DNA from: Acidobacteriota bacterium
GTDB taxonomy: Bacteria > Acidobacteriota > UBA4820 > DSQY01
Assembly: GCA_021778515.1 (NCBI GenBank)
Contig: JAJYCJ010000009.1
Location: forward strand, 1 to 56,398
Direction of reading: 5' to 3'
DNA length: 56,398 nucleotides
The notes beneath the pieces are model-generated. The model did not search any database. It saw only the letters and a program-made list of their open reading frames with translations, and had not been told where the DNA came from. Of the stretch, positions 43,082-51,894 are shown piece after piece (position 1 is the stretch's first letter; every line of letters starts with the position of its first letter). A program made the position numbers and the translations under genes.

Positions 43082-43765
43082 GTGGCCCAGCGGATCGCCG
43101 TGGTGGAGGACGAGCCGGACATCCTGGAAACCCTCTGCTACGCCCTGGGCAGGGAAGGATACGAGTGTGCCGGCTTTCCCGATGGGGCCGCGGCGCTGCT
43201 GGCCTTCAGGGACAGGGTTCCAGACCTCGCGATTATCGACTGGATGCTTCCCGGCATGTCCGGCATCGACCTTTGCCGCATTCTCCGCGGCGACCAGCGC
43301 TTCGGCCGGACGGGGCTGTTGATCCTGACGGCCAGAGGGACCGAAATGGACGTGGTGACGGGCCTGAACGCCGGCGCCGACGACTACGTGATCAAGCCCT
43401 TCCGCCACCGGGAACTCCTGGCCAGGGTCAAGGCCATCCTCCGGCGGTACGCCACCGCGGACCAGGCGCAAGGCATCAAGAGGGTCGGCGAAGTGTGGAT
43501 CGACACGACGAGCTACCGCGCCGGATCGGGCGACGTGGTCTTCGACTTCACTCCCACCGAATTCAAGATCCTGGAGCTCCTTCTTCGGCATCCCGGACGC
43601 GTCTACACCCGGGGCCAGATCCTCAACAACCTGTGGCCCGAGGACAAGGCCGTGGAAGACCGGGCGGTGGACGTCCACATCGCCCGCCTGCGGGAGAAGA
43701 TGGGCCGCCAAGGGCCGATGGTGGAGACCGTCCGCGGCGTGGGCTACCGGCTGAAGGGCGGCTGA
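43082..43765 (+). CDS. PhoB/OmpR-type response regulator
   Basis: This 227-residue regulator has a receiver with the acidic residues at E9-D10-E11, the phosphoacceptor in [13 protein letters not shown] and the K of VIKPF. A winged-helix output domain follows ([59 protein letters not shown]). This matches PhoB, but no phosphate transport genes are near. It starts with GTG after AGGGGGG and overlaps the kinase gene by one base. It is divergent from acpP. Confidence 0.93.
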   Translation: MAQRIAVVEDEPDILETLCYALGREGYECAGFPDGAAALLAFRDRVPDLAIIDWMLPGMSGIDLCRILRGDQRFGRTGLLILTARGTEMDVVTGLNAGADDYVIKPFRHRELLARVKAILRRYATADQAQGIKRVGEVWIDTTSYRAGSGDVVFDFTPTEFKILELLLRHPGRVYTRGQILNNLWPEDKAVEDRAVDVHIARLREKMGRQGPMVETVRGVGYRLKGG

Positions 43766-45123
43766 TGCGGACCTACCGGCGGTACCTGCTCCTCTTCGCC
43801 GCGGCCGCGGTGTTCCTGCTGTGGCCCGGGGGGCTGGATGGCTGGGCCGCATTTCTGGTGAGGCTTCTGGTCCTCGTGGCCGCCGCCCTGGTGGCGCTGA
43901 ACTGGACCGCGACGCCCTGGGGCGAGCTTCAGGGCGCTTGTGAGAGGCTCTCCAAGGGTGACTTCTCGGCACGCCTCGACGACGTCACGCCCGGTGCGCT
44001 GGCCGCTCCCGCGCGCGCCTTCAACCGTATGGCCGAAGAGTTCGCCCAGTCCCTCAACCTCTCCAAGGAGCGGGAAGAGAGACTCGTGGCCGTGCTGGCC
44101 GCCAGCGACCGCGGTATTCTCGTGGTCCGAAGCGATGGAGCCGTCCTCCTCACCAGCGAGGTCACCCAGCAGCTCTTTCCCCGGTTCCACCGGGAGGTGG
44201 GCCTCCCCAGCCTGGGCCTGCCCGGGCTGACCCAACTGGTGGAGGACTCCCTCTCCTCCGGAGAGAGCAGCGCGGCCATGATCGAGGAGGGCGAAAGGGG
44301 AGAGCAGCGGGCCTTTTCGACGCGGATCACTCCCCTGAATAGGGACGAGGCGGTGATCTACCTTCGCGACGTCACGGACGAATCCAGGCTGGCCAGGGTG
44401 AAGGCGGACCTCGTGGCCAACGTTTCGCACGAACTCAGGACTCCCTTGACGGTGCTCTCCTCGCTGACGGAGACCCTTTCGGATCCCGAACTCTCCCCCG
44501 ATCGCCGCGCCCACTTCCTGGAGCGGCTCCAGTTCCAGATCGGGCGGATGCAGAACCTCGTCAACGACCTGCTGACCCTCTCGCGCCTGGAATCGGAGAA
44601 GGGCGAACCCCCGACGGAAGAGATCGCCGTGGCGCCCTTCTGCCAGGACCTGGTCTCAGGCCTGCTCCCCTTCGCAGGGCAGGCGGGCATCACCATGCAG
44701 GCGCTGTGCCCCGAGGGCCTGGTGGTCCGGGCCGAACGCGACCTGCTCGAAGCCGCGGTGGGGAACCTGCTCGACAACGCCATCCGATACAACCGGCCGA
44801 ACGGAAGCGTGACCCTCTCCGTGACGGCCGAGGACGAGGTGGTCCGGTTCTCCGTGCAGGACACGGGCGAGGGCATTCCGAGGGCGCACCTCGCCAGGAT
44901 ATTTGAGCGTTTCTACCGGGTCGACACCCACCGCTCCCGCGAGAAGGGGGGCACTGGGCTTGGGCTCGCCATCGTAAAGCACGCGGCGGGCCGCCTCGGC
45001 GCCGACGTGCGCGTGGAGAGCACCGTGGGGACCGGAAGCACGTTCACCCTGACCCTTCCGGCCAAGGCTCCCGTCACAGGAGAGCGCGAGCCGCAGGGAG
45101 AGGCCGCGTCGGGACATGAGTAA
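43765..45123 (+). CDS. PhoR-type membrane histidine kinase
   Basis: This 452-residue kinase starts with two close hydrophobic segments (YLLLFAAAAVFLLWPGG and AAFLVRLLVLVAAALVALNW), with almost no extracytoplasmic loop, as in PhoR. A HAMP-like and a PAS-like part follow. The H-box is VANVSHELRTPLTVLSS; the ATPase motifs are NLLDNAIRYN, DTGEGIP and GGTGLGLAIVKH. It should phosphorylate the PhoB-type regulator whose gene it overlaps. The small periplasmic part suggests its signal comes from a partner protein or the membrane. Confidence 0.93.
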   Translation: MRTYRRYLLLFAAAAVFLLWPGGLDGWAAFLVRLLVLVAAALVALNWTATPWGELQGACERLSKGDFSARLDDVTPGALAAPARAFNRMAEEFAQSLNLSKEREERLVAVLAASDRGILVVRSDGAVLLTSEVTQQLFPRFHREVGLPSLGLPGLTQLVEDSLSSGESSAAMIEEGERGEQRAFSTRITPLNRDEAVIYLRDVTDESRLARVKADLVANVSHELRTPLTVLSSLTETLSDPELSPDRRAHFLERLQFQIGRMQNLVNDLLTLSRLESEKGEPPTEEIAVAPFCQDLVSGLLPFAGQAGITMQALCPEGLVVRAERDLLEAAVGNLLDNAIRYNRPNGSVTLSVTAEDEVVRFSVQDTGEGIPRAHLARIFERFYRVDTHRSREKGGTGLGLAIVKHAAGRLGADVRVESTVGTGSTFTLTLPAKAPVTGEREPQGEAASGHE

Positions 45124-45153
45124 CCTGCCTCCGCCGCCGGGGGGCCTCTCTCC

Positions 45154-45921
45154 ATGAGCGGGCCGGCCGCCCGTTTCAGGTCGGCCCTCCGGGGAGCCTG
45201 GGGCGAGCACGGCGCGTGGGCCGTACTCCTGGTCTCCTTCGGCGCCGGCCTCATCCTGGCATGGCCCGCCGGTCTCGACCACTGGCTCCTCCTGCCCTCT
45301 CTGTCGCTCCTCACGGCCGCCAAGGGGATGACCCAGCGGGCCAGGCGCACCGGCCGCGGATGGCTGGGGCCGTCGGTGGCGGCCATCCTCGGGGCTCTCC
45401 TCGCGCTGCCGGCGGTGGCGCGCGCCCCCGTGCCTTATGCGGTGCTCGCTCTTCTCGCGGCCCCCTTTCTCGCCACCTACTTCAGCCGCGCCGACTCCCC
45501 GGCGTGGACGCGCTCCCTTCCCGTCGAGCTGTACGGCACGGCGCTGCTGGCCTCTTCCGCCGGCCTCGGCCTTCTGGGCCCCGGCCGCCCGGGCCCCCGA
45601 GCGGCGCTGCTGGCCTGGGTGCTCGTGGGGTCGCTCTTTCTTCCGGGCGTCCTTCGCGCGCGGTTGCCGAAGCGTCCCGTTCCCCTCCTGCGGGCCTCGG
45701 CGCTGGGACTCGCGGCGGGAGGCGTGGCCGTGGTTCTCCTCTTCGTGACGGAGGGCCTGATCGCACCGTGGGGGAGCTTGGCCGCCGTTTCCTTTCTGGA
45801 GGATGCCTTCGGCGCCCTGAGCATTCCCCGGTGGACCACCAAGCGGTTGGGCGTTACTCTTACCGTGAAGAGTTCGGCCGCCGCGCTCCTGCTGGCTCTC
45901 GCCTGGAGGCTGCGGCCCTGA
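45154..45921 (+). CDS. YwiC-like integral membrane protein
   Basis: This 255-residue protein has about eight hydrophobic helices. Its start contains GEHGAWAVLLVSFGAGLI, close to the EHGAWAML motif that defines YwiC-like proteins. A cytoplasmic RRTGR loop and a conserved SFLEDAFGALSIPRWTTKRLGV near the C-terminus follow. The function of the family is unknown. It lies 30 bases after the PhoR-type kinase and may be in the same transcript. Confidence 0.65.
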   Translation: MSGPAARFRSALRGAWGEHGAWAVLLVSFGAGLILAWPAGLDHWLLLPSLSLLTAAKGMTQRARRTGRGWLGPSVAAILGALLALPAVARAPVPYAVLALLAAPFLATYFSRADSPAWTRSLPVELYGTALLASSAGLGLLGPGRPGPRAALLAWVLVGSLFLPGVLRARLPKRPVPLLRASALGLAAGGVAVVLLFVTEGLIAPWGSLAAVSFLEDAFGALSIPRWTTKRLGVTLTVKSSAAALLLALAWRLRP

Positions 45922-45948
45922 CGGCTCATCGCCGGAACGGGAGGCGAA

Positions 45949-46140
45949 ATGGAAGGCAATGCCGGAACCGGACAAGAGGAACCCGCCACCTGCATGTTCT
46001 GCGGCAGCGGCGAGGAGCGGATCCCGCTCGTGCCACTGCGCTACCAGGGCGGCCAGGCCTTCATCTGCCCGAGGTGCCTGCCCCGCCTGATCCATCCCGA
46101 AAGGGCCGGAGGCACGGCTCCCCACGGGCAGCCGGGATGA
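45949..46140 (+). CDS. Small zinc-finger-like protein
   Basis: This 63-residue protein has two CxxC pairs, C15-M-F-C18 and C40-P-R-C43, separated by 21 residues, consistent with one zinc site. GGGAGG lies four bases before its ATG, and the gene follows the YwiC-like gene by 27 bases. The short length leaves function open, but the motif and ribosome-binding site make it a likely real gene. Confidence 0.65.
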   Translation: MEGNAGTGQEEPATCMFCGSGEERIPLVPLRYQGGQAFICPRCLPRLIHPERAGGTAPHGQPG

Positions 46141-46214
46141 GGGCTGAGGGACCGATGGGGCTTTTCCTCCGCTCCCCGCGCCCCTACAATATTAATTAGA
46201 TGATGGAGGCAGCC

Positions 46215-46619
46215 ATGGATGAGAAGATTCGCACGCTGCTGCACGAGGCGAGGGACATCGCCGTCGTTGGAATTTCGGACAAGCCGGACAGGCCGAGCCA
46301 CGACGTGGCGGCCTATTTACAGTCGGCGGGCTACAGGGTGATCCCCATCAACCCGGTCCTGAGCGAGGTGCTAGGGGAGCGATGCTACCCGAGCCTGGCC
46401 GCCTACGGAAAGCCCGTGGACGTGGTGGACATCTTCCGCAAACCCGAGGCCGTGCCGCCCGTGGTGGAAGAGGCTCTCTCCGTCGGGACCAGGGCGGTCT
46501 GGATGCAGGAGGGAATCCGCCACCCGGAGTCCGCAGCGAAAGCACGGTCGGCTGGGGTCCTCGTCGTGGAGGACCTCTGCATCAAGAAGGTCCTGATGGC
46601 CCTGGGAGGCCGACCTTGA
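46215..46619 (+). CDS. CoA-binding domain protein (YccU-like)
   Basis: This 134-residue Rossmann-fold protein matches the small CoA-binding family: DIAVVGISDKPDRPSHDVAAYLQSAGYRVIPINP, VDVVDIFRKPEAVPPVVEEAL and AVWMQEGIRHPESAAKARSAGVLVVEDLCIKK. These stand-alone proteins resemble the nucleotide-binding domain of succinyl-CoA synthetase and bind CoA; their role is not settled. The ATG at 46215, six bases after GGAGG, is favoured over the ATG at 46200. A TACAAT -10-like sequence lies just upstream without a clear -35. Confidence 0.88.
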   Translation: MDEKIRTLLHEARDIAVVGISDKPDRPSHDVAAYLQSAGYRVIPINPVLSEVLGERCYPSLAAYGKPVDVVDIFRKPEAVPPVVEEALSVGTRAVWMQEGIRHPESAAKARSAGVLVVEDLCIKKVLMALGGRP

Positions 46620-47056
46620 AGCGGTTCGCGCTGGTGGCGGCGGCCCTGCTCGTCACTCTGGCGATGGCTGCGGCCGGAGGTGCGCACGAGCTCAAGGGCC
46701 GGGGTAGCCAGGGGTGGATCCGGTACTGGGGCAACGGAACGGTCCACCTGTCCGGCCGCGGCACGCTCACCCTGAAAAACCTCTCCAACCTGCAGGTGGA
46801 GATGAAGGGGGAGTGGAAGAGGGAAGAGAAAATCGCCGACGGCGCGGTGTACACGGGATTCTCGGGGAGCGTGACGGCCGTGGGATTGGGTGCCCACGTG
46901 GAAATCCGGGGATGGGACCTCGCCATCGAGGCCAAGGGCCAGGGCAAGGCCTGGTTTCAGGGCATGGGTTCGGTGAGCCTCGACGGGGGGCCCGAGCAGC
47001 CCTGGCCCGTGGAACAGACGGCACACGCCTGGCTCAAGCTGCGCTTTCAGCACTGA
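46616..47056 (+). CDS. Small secreted protein, unknown
   Basis: This 146-residue protein has a signal peptide (ALVAAALLVTLAMAAAGGAHE, about residues 5-25). The rest is rich in Gly, Trp and alternating hydrophobic residues, suggesting a beta-sheet protein. I do not recognise a family. It starts with TTG overlapping the preceding stop (TTGA), with GGGAGG six bases upstream, so it is co-translated with the CoA-binding protein. Confidence 0.65.
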   Translation: MKRFALVAAALLVTLAMAAAGGAHELKGRGSQGWIRYWGNGTVHLSGRGTLTLKNLSNLQVEMKGEWKREEKIADGAVYTGFSGSVTAVGLGAHVEIRGWDLAIEAKGQGKAWFQGMGSVSLDGGPEQPWPVEQTAHAWLKLRFQH

Positions 47057-47078
47057 CTCCGCGACGAGGGGGGATGAG

Positions 47079-48749
47079 ATGAGCTCCGAACCGCGGCCGG
47101 TGATGGGCGAGCTCCTCTTGAAGGAGGGGCTCCTGACGCCGGAGCAGCTCCAGGAGGCCCTGGCGGCGCAGCGGCACCTGGGCGGGCGATTGGGGTATCA
47201 CCTCATCCGCCTGGGCTTCCTGAACGTCCAGCGGCTCAGCCAGTTTCTGCGGGACTCCATGGGCCTCATTCCCTACGATCTGGCCCAGTGGATCAAGGAC
47301 CCCTCCGTCACCGAGGCCATCCCGAGCAACCTCGCCCAGTTCTACCAGGTCGTCCCCGTGGAGAGGAACGGCAACACGCTCACGGTGGCCCTCGCGGACC
47401 TCGACAACCCCAGCATCGTGCCCGCCTTGGAGGAGCTTACCGGGCTCACGGTGGACCCCGTGGTCTGCCCCAGGGAGGTCGTGGTCCGGGCCCTCGAGCA
47501 GTTCTATGGCGTCGCCAAGGACCCCGGAGTAGAGAGGAGCTTCTCGGGCGATCACCTGTTCGTGCTCTCCTCCTCGGCCAGGCGGATCCGGCCGCTCCAC
47601 TGGTCCACGCTCAAACCCGATTCCTCGGCCAACGACTGGCTCAGGACCATGCTCGCGGAGGCCATCCGGAGCGGCTGCAGGACCGTCTCCATCAGGCCGG
47701 GGGAGACCACCCTCAGGGTGGCTTTCAAGCACGGTGAACGCTGGGAGGACCGCTTCGGCATTTCTCCCAGGAAGAGCCAGGAGCTGGACGCCCTTTTGAC
47801 CGAATTGGCCCGATTGAAAGACCGCAGCCGCGGGTCCAGGCTCGAAGGAAGGGTCCGCCTGCAGGTGGATTCGCGATTCCTCAGCCTCTATGTCCGGGCG
47901 CTGACCTCCCTGCAGGGTACGCGCTACACCTTGATGCTGTACGACGAGCGGGTCTTCCTCCAGGACTGGGAGCGCCTCGAATCCCAGCTTCTTCCTGGCG
48001 AACGCAAGAGTCTCGGGAAGGCGCTCGGCGGCGGCTCGGGCCTGCTACTCCTGGTGGGATCGCCGGGCCACGGCATGAGCCAGGTTTACTACGCCCTGCT
48101 GAGCTGGCTGGCCCGGACGCGCCAGCCGGCTATCGCCCTGGAGGAATACGCCCTGCTGGCCATGGCGGACGTATCGCAGATGGAGGTCTCGCGCCAGGAA
48201 GGCGCCACGTGGCCGGAGCTGATCGCCCTCTCCCTGAAGCAGTCTCCCGCCCTGTTCGCCTGCTACCCCATCAAGGAGCGCAGCTCCATGGAGCTGGCCT
48301 TCCTGGCGGCCTCCCGGACGTGTGTGCTGGGAGTCCTCCACCAACCCGACGCCCTGTCGGCCATCCGCTGGTTCATGAGAAACCAGTTTCGCTCGCCGCT
48401 CAGAGCCGGCGTGCTCAAGGGCATTCTCACCGTGGCCAGCCTTCCCGAACTGTGCCCCCATTGCCGGCTTCCCATGGAGGTTCCCGGACGCTCCGGGGAG
48501 CAGCACGCCCTCTTCACGCGCCAGGGGTGCGAGAATTGCCTTGCCTGGGAGCAGCTGCCCACGCAGGAGGTCCTCGAGTGGCTGCCCCTCGGCAGCCGGC
48601 ACTCGGACCTCTTTCAGGACGAGCCGGACGCGGCCGCCCTCCAGCGCAGCCTTCTCGGGGCGGGCGGCGTGAGCCTCGGGCAGAGGGTGCTGAAGAGGGC
48701 CAAGGATGGGCTCTTGGATGGCCAGGAGGCGAGGGATTTTCTCCCTTGA
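47079..48749 (+). CDS. GspE/PilB-like pseudo-ATPase with MshEN domain
   Basis: This 556-residue protein follows the layout of type II secretion / type IV pilus ATPases but with lost catalytic motifs. Residues 8-140 form an MshEN-type region (MGELLLKEGLLTPEQLQEAL, GGRLGYHLIRLGFLN) of the sort that can bind c-di-GMP. At the Walker A position the sequence is GSPGHGMS (327-334), with Met333 in place of the essential Lys. The Walker B/GEIRD region is replaced by ACYPIKE. The metal-binding cysteines C459, C462, C484 and C487 remain. It may therefore be a regulatory or structural partner of a true ATPase. A promoter for the next gene overlaps its stop. Confidence 0.78.
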   Translation: MSSEPRPVMGELLLKEGLLTPEQLQEALAAQRHLGGRLGYHLIRLGFLNVQRLSQFLRDSMGLIPYDLAQWIKDPSVTEAIPSNLAQFYQVVPVERNGNTLTVALADLDNPSIVPALEELTGLTVDPVVCPREVVVRALEQFYGVAKDPGVERSFSGDHLFVLSSSARRIRPLHWSTLKPDSSANDWLRTMLAEAIRSGCRTVSIRPGETTLRVAFKHGERWEDRFGISPRKSQELDALLTELARLKDRSRGSRLEGRVRLQVDSRFLSLYVRALTSLQGTRYTLMLYDERVFLQDWERLESQLLPGERKSLGKALGGGSGLLLLVGSPGHGMSQVYYALLSWLARTRQPAIALEEYALLAMADVSQMEVSRQEGATWPELIALSLKQSPALFACYPIKERSSMELAFLAASRTCVLGVLHQPDALSAIRWFMRNQFRSPLRAGVLKGILTVASLPELCPHCRLPMEVPGRSGEQHALFTRQGCENCLAWEQLPTQEVLEWLPLGSRHSDLFQDEPDAAALQRSLLGAGGVSLGQRVLKRAKDGLLDGQEARDFLP

Positions 48750-48774
48750 CAGCCCCCTGATTCCATTCTATAGT
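48746..48774 (+). promoter_or_regulatory. Strong sigma-70-type promoter of the HU-family gene
   Basis: TTGACA (48746-48751) and TATAGT (48769-48774) are 17 bases apart. The -35 overlaps the stop codon of the GspE-like gene. The start codon follows about 26 bases after the -10. Confidence 0.8.
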
Positions 48775-48800
48775 CCGAACAAAGCGCGGGAGGATCGGGT

Positions 48801-49094
48801 ATGACCAAAACCGAGTTGATTCGGAAACTATCGGATGTCACTGGCTTGCCCCAGAAAGATGTCCGGAGCGTCCTGGAGGCTCTGACGGACGCCAAACCGG
48901 GAAAGGGTATTATTACGACCAGTCTGAAGCAGGGGGGGAAGGTTATCATTTCTGGATTCGGCACATTTTACGTTCGAGAGCGAAAGTCCCGCCAGGCCCG
49001 AAATCCCAAGACCGGCGGCAAGGTGAAGGTGCCCAAGCGCTCGTACCCGGCCTTCAAGCCGTCCAAGACGCTGAAGGACTCTCTGAAGAGTTAG
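48801..49094 (+). CDS. HU/IHF family DNA-binding protein
   Basis: This 97-residue protein matches the HU/IHF fold: MTKTELIRKLSDVTGLPQKDVRSVLEAL, then VIISGFGTFYVRERKSRQARNPKTGGKVKVPKRSYPAFKPSKTLKDSL. The RNPKTG beta-arm, which wraps and bends DNA, is intact. It should act as a nucleoid architectural protein; HU and IHF subunits cannot be told apart with certainty here. It has its own strong promoter. A hairpin (49094-49122) right after the stop may help terminate the transcript. Confidence 0.93.
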   Translation: MTKTELIRKLSDVTGLPQKDVRSVLEALTDAKPGKGIITTSLKQGGKVIISGFGTFYVRERKSRQARNPKTGGKVKVPKRSYPAFKPSKTLKDSLKS

Positions 49095-49366
49095 CCCGCC
49101 TCCTCCTGCCAATCGGGCGGGCGGGATCGCGCGGTCCCGTCCGCCTTCCTCCTTTCTCCGGCCGTCCCGTGGCTCCCGTTGCGGGTGGGTCTCCAAAATT
49201 TGTTCGTCCCAAGATGTGGAAGGCCTTCCCGCCGAAGGCGGAAAGCGGAGGCCCAAAGGCGACCGGCCGGCACGCCGCCGATAGCCCTGCACACGTTCGG
49301 CGAAGGGGCCCATCTGCCTGTGTGCTCTCCCCCACCGGCCCCACACAGGTCTTGCATGACGGCGCT
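49095..49366. other. Intergenic region before the acyl-CoA carboxylase gene
   Basis: This GC-rich stretch holds a 7-bp hairpin just after the HU stop and a GAA-loop hairpin with CGCC/GGCG arms near 49227-49245. I see no gene, RNA or repeat copy in it. The promoter of the next gene lies at its right end. Confidence 0.5.
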
Positions 49367-49396
49367 TTGCGATGGGGCATTTCACTCTGCTATACT
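49367..49396 (+). promoter_or_regulatory. Promoter of the acyl-CoA carboxylase operon
   Basis: TTGCGA (49367-49372) and TATACT (49391-49396) are 18 bases apart. Transcription would start near 49403, which rules out starts upstream and supports the GTG at 49420. Confidence 0.6.
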
Positions 49397-49419
49397 CGCT
49401 CTTACTCGTGGAGGCGGCC

Positions 49420-51084
49420 GTGACCATCCTGGAGAGTACGATCACAAAAGAGGTTCAGTCGAGCCTGGAGTACAGGCGCAACCGGGACAACCTCAAGAGC
49501 CTCGTGCAGCAGACCGCCGAGATCTCGGAGATCCTGCGCCAGGGCGGAGGCCCCAAGTCCATCGAGACGCAGCACGGCAAGGGGCGGCTCACGGCGCGCG
49601 AGCGCATCACTGCCATCCTCGATCCGGATGTTGCCTTCCACGAACTGGGGCTTTTCGCCGCCTACGGCATGTACGAAGAGTGGGGCGGTGCCCCCGCGGC
49701 CGGGGTGATCACCGGCACGGGCGCCATCCACGGCCGCCTCTTCATGATCATCGCCAATGACGCCACCGTAAAAGCGGGCGCCTTCTTCCCAATCACCGCC
49801 AAGAAGGTGATCCGGGCGCAGACCATGGCTATCGAGAACCGGCTCCCGGTCCTCTACCTGGTGGACTCGGCCGGCGTCTTCCTGCCGCTGCAGGACGACG
49901 TGTTCCCCGACCAGGACGACTTCGGCCGCGTCTTCTACCTGAACGCCCGCCTCTCGGCCCTGGGCATTCCGCAGATCGCGGCCATCATGGGACCCTGTGT
50001 GGCCGGCGGCGCCTACCTGCCGGTCATGTGCGACACCCTCCTCATGACCGACGGCTCCGGCCTCTACCTGGCCGGGCCGGCGCTGGTGAAGGCCGCCATT
50101 GGCCAGACCGTCTCCTCCGAGGAGCTAGGCGGCGCCGGCATGCACGCGGCCGTTTCGGGCACCGTGGATTTTCACGAGAAGAGCGATGCGGATTGCATCC
50201 AGCGAATCCGCGAGGTGGCCTCCCGCCTGGGCCGCCCGGACCGGCCCGTCTTCTCCTGGGAATCTCCGGCTCCCCCGCTCTACGATCCGCAGGAGCTGTA
50301 CGGCCTCTACCCGGACAACCCGCTCGGCCAGTATGACATCCGGGAGGTGCTGGCCCGGGTGGTGGACGGGAGCGACTTCACGGAGTACAGGCCCGAGTTT
50401 GGAAGGACCCTCGTCTGCGGCTACGCCCGAATCGGCGGGTGGGCCGTGGGCATCGTGGCGAACCAGAAGATCCACATCCGGGAGAAGGGCCGTCCCCTGG
50501 AGATCGGCGGAGTCATCTACGTGGAGAGCGCCAACAAGGCGGCCCGCTTCATCATGGACTGCCACCAGCAGCGCGTCCCGCTGATCTTCCTCCACGACGT
50601 CAACGGATTCATGGTGGGGAGGGATTCGGAGCACGCGGGCATCATCCGCGCCGGCGCCAAGATGGTGAACGCCGTCTCCAACGTGGGCGTCCCGAAGATC
50701 TCCGTCATCCTCGGGGGCTCCTTCGGCGCGGGACACTACGCCATGTGCGGCAAGGCCTACGCCCCCCGGTTCCTCTTCGCCTGGCCCACGGCCAAGTACT
50801 CGGTGATGGGCGGGGACCAGGCCGCCAACACCCTTCTGGACATACGGCTCTCCCAGCTCAAGAAGCAGGGCAAGAGCATCACGCCCGAGGAGAAGAAGGC
50901 CGCGCTCGATGAGATCAAGGGCCGCTACGCCGCCGCCCTCGATCCCAAGTACGGCGCCGCCCGCCTCTGGATCGACGCGATCATCGATCCCGCGGCCACG
51001 CGGGACTATCTGATCAGGACGCTGGACGTGGCCGCGCACCAAACCGAGATCCCGCCCCTCTCGGTGGGCGTGTATCAGACGTGA
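49420..51084 (+). CDS. Acyl-CoA carboxylase beta subunit (carboxyltransferase, MccB-like)
   Basis: This 554-residue protein is a biotin-dependent carboxyltransferase. Signatures are GKGRLTARERITAILDPD, the FELG-like segment FHELGLFAAYGMYEEWG, MGPCVAGGAYLPVMCDTLLMTDG and SSEELGGAGMHAAVSGTVDFH. The second half has the acyl-CoA-side GRDSEHAGIIRAGAKMVNAVSN and GGSFGAGHYAMCGKAYAPRFLFAWPTAKYSVMGGDQAA motifs. The closest general match is methylcrotonyl-CoA carboxylase beta. GGAGG precedes the GTG at 49420 by five bases. An enoyl-CoA hydratase follows, the common order in leucine degradation; no biotin subunit is in the window. Confidence 0.88.
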   Translation: MTILESTITKEVQSSLEYRRNRDNLKSLVQQTAEISEILRQGGGPKSIETQHGKGRLTARERITAILDPDVAFHELGLFAAYGMYEEWGGAPAAGVITGTGAIHGRLFMIIANDATVKAGAFFPITAKKVIRAQTMAIENRLPVLYLVDSAGVFLPLQDDVFPDQDDFGRVFYLNARLSALGIPQIAAIMGPCVAGGAYLPVMCDTLLMTDGSGLYLAGPALVKAAIGQTVSSEELGGAGMHAAVSGTVDFHEKSDADCIQRIREVASRLGRPDRPVFSWESPAPPLYDPQELYGLYPDNPLGQYDIREVLARVVDGSDFTEYRPEFGRTLVCGYARIGGWAVGIVANQKIHIREKGRPLEIGGVIYVESANKAARFIMDCHQQRVPLIFLHDVNGFMVGRDSEHAGIIRAGAKMVNAVSNVGVPKISVILGGSFGAGHYAMCGKAYAPRFLFAWPTAKYSVMGGDQAANTLLDIRLSQLKKQGKSITPEEKKAALDEIKGRYAAALDPKYGAARLWIDAIIDPAATRDYLIRTLDVAAHQTEIPPLSVGVYQT

Positions 51085-51094
51085 GGAAGCGGCG

Positions 51095-51880
51095 ATGAAG
51101 GAACCCACGGTACTCGAGGCCACCCGCGGCGCGGTCCGGATACTCACCCTCAACAGGCCGGAATCGAGAAACGCCCTGAACGGGGAACTCGTGGAGGCCC
51201 TGACCGAAGCCGTCCTCAGGGCCGCGCGGGAGGCGGAGATCCGCACGCTGGTCCTCACGGGCTCCGGCCGAAGCTTCTGCGCTGGTGCCGATCTCAAGAG
51301 CCTCCAGTCCCTTCAGGAGGCCACCCCCGAGAGCAACGCCGAGGACGGCCTCCGGCTGCTTGGGCTGTACCGTTCGCTGGCGACCTGTCCCAAACCCGTC
51401 ATAGCCGCGGTGAACGGCCCGGCGCTGGCGGGCGGCTGCGGGCTCGCAACGCTCTGCGACCTGATCCTGGCCGAACCCGAGGCCTCCTTCGGCTACCCCG
51501 AAGTGCGCATCGGATTCGTGGCCGCCATGGTCTCCGTGATCCTGGCGAGGCAAATCGGCGACCGAGCGGCCCGCGAGATGCTCATCACGGGCACTCCGGT
51601 CACCTCCGAACGGGCGCGCGAGCTGGGGCTGGTCAACCGGATCGTCCCTCGCGAACGGCTCCTGGAAGAGGCCCTCTCGCTCGCCGAGGCCACGGGAGCC
51701 GGCTCCCCCGACTCGCTGGCCTACACGAAGGAGCTGCTCTGGCACGCTTCCGGCCTCTCCACGTCGGCCGCCCTGGAACTCGCCGTCCGAGTCAACCTCC
51801 TCGCCCGGACGGGCCCGGACATGCATGAGGGGCTGGCGGCGTTCTTCGAAAAGAGGAGGCCAAACTGGAAACCCAGCTGA
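51095..51880 (+). CDS. Enoyl-CoA hydratase / isomerase family protein
   Basis: This 261-residue crotonase-fold enzyme has LTLNRPESRNALNGELVEAL, the oxyanion-hole block TGSGRSFCAGADLKSLQ and AAVNGPALAGGCGLATLCDLILAEPEASFGYPEVRIGFVAAMVS. Its place behind the carboxyltransferase suggests methylglutaconyl-CoA hydratase in leucine degradation, but crotonase substrates cannot be fixed from sequence alone. It lies 10 bases after the carboxyltransferase gene and 14 bases before the kinase gene. Confidence 0.9.
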   Translation: MKEPTVLEATRGAVRILTLNRPESRNALNGELVEALTEAVLRAAREAEIRTLVLTGSGRSFCAGADLKSLQSLQEATPESNAEDGLRLLGLYRSLATCPKPVIAAVNGPALAGGCGLATLCDLILAEPEASFGYPEVRIGFVAAMVSVILARQIGDRAAREMLITGTPVTSERARELGLVNRIVPRERLLEEALSLAEATGAGSPDSLAYTKELLWHASGLSTSAALELAVRVNLLARTGPDMHEGLAAFFEKRRPNWKPS

Positions 51881-51894
51881 AGGAGAAGCGGTTC

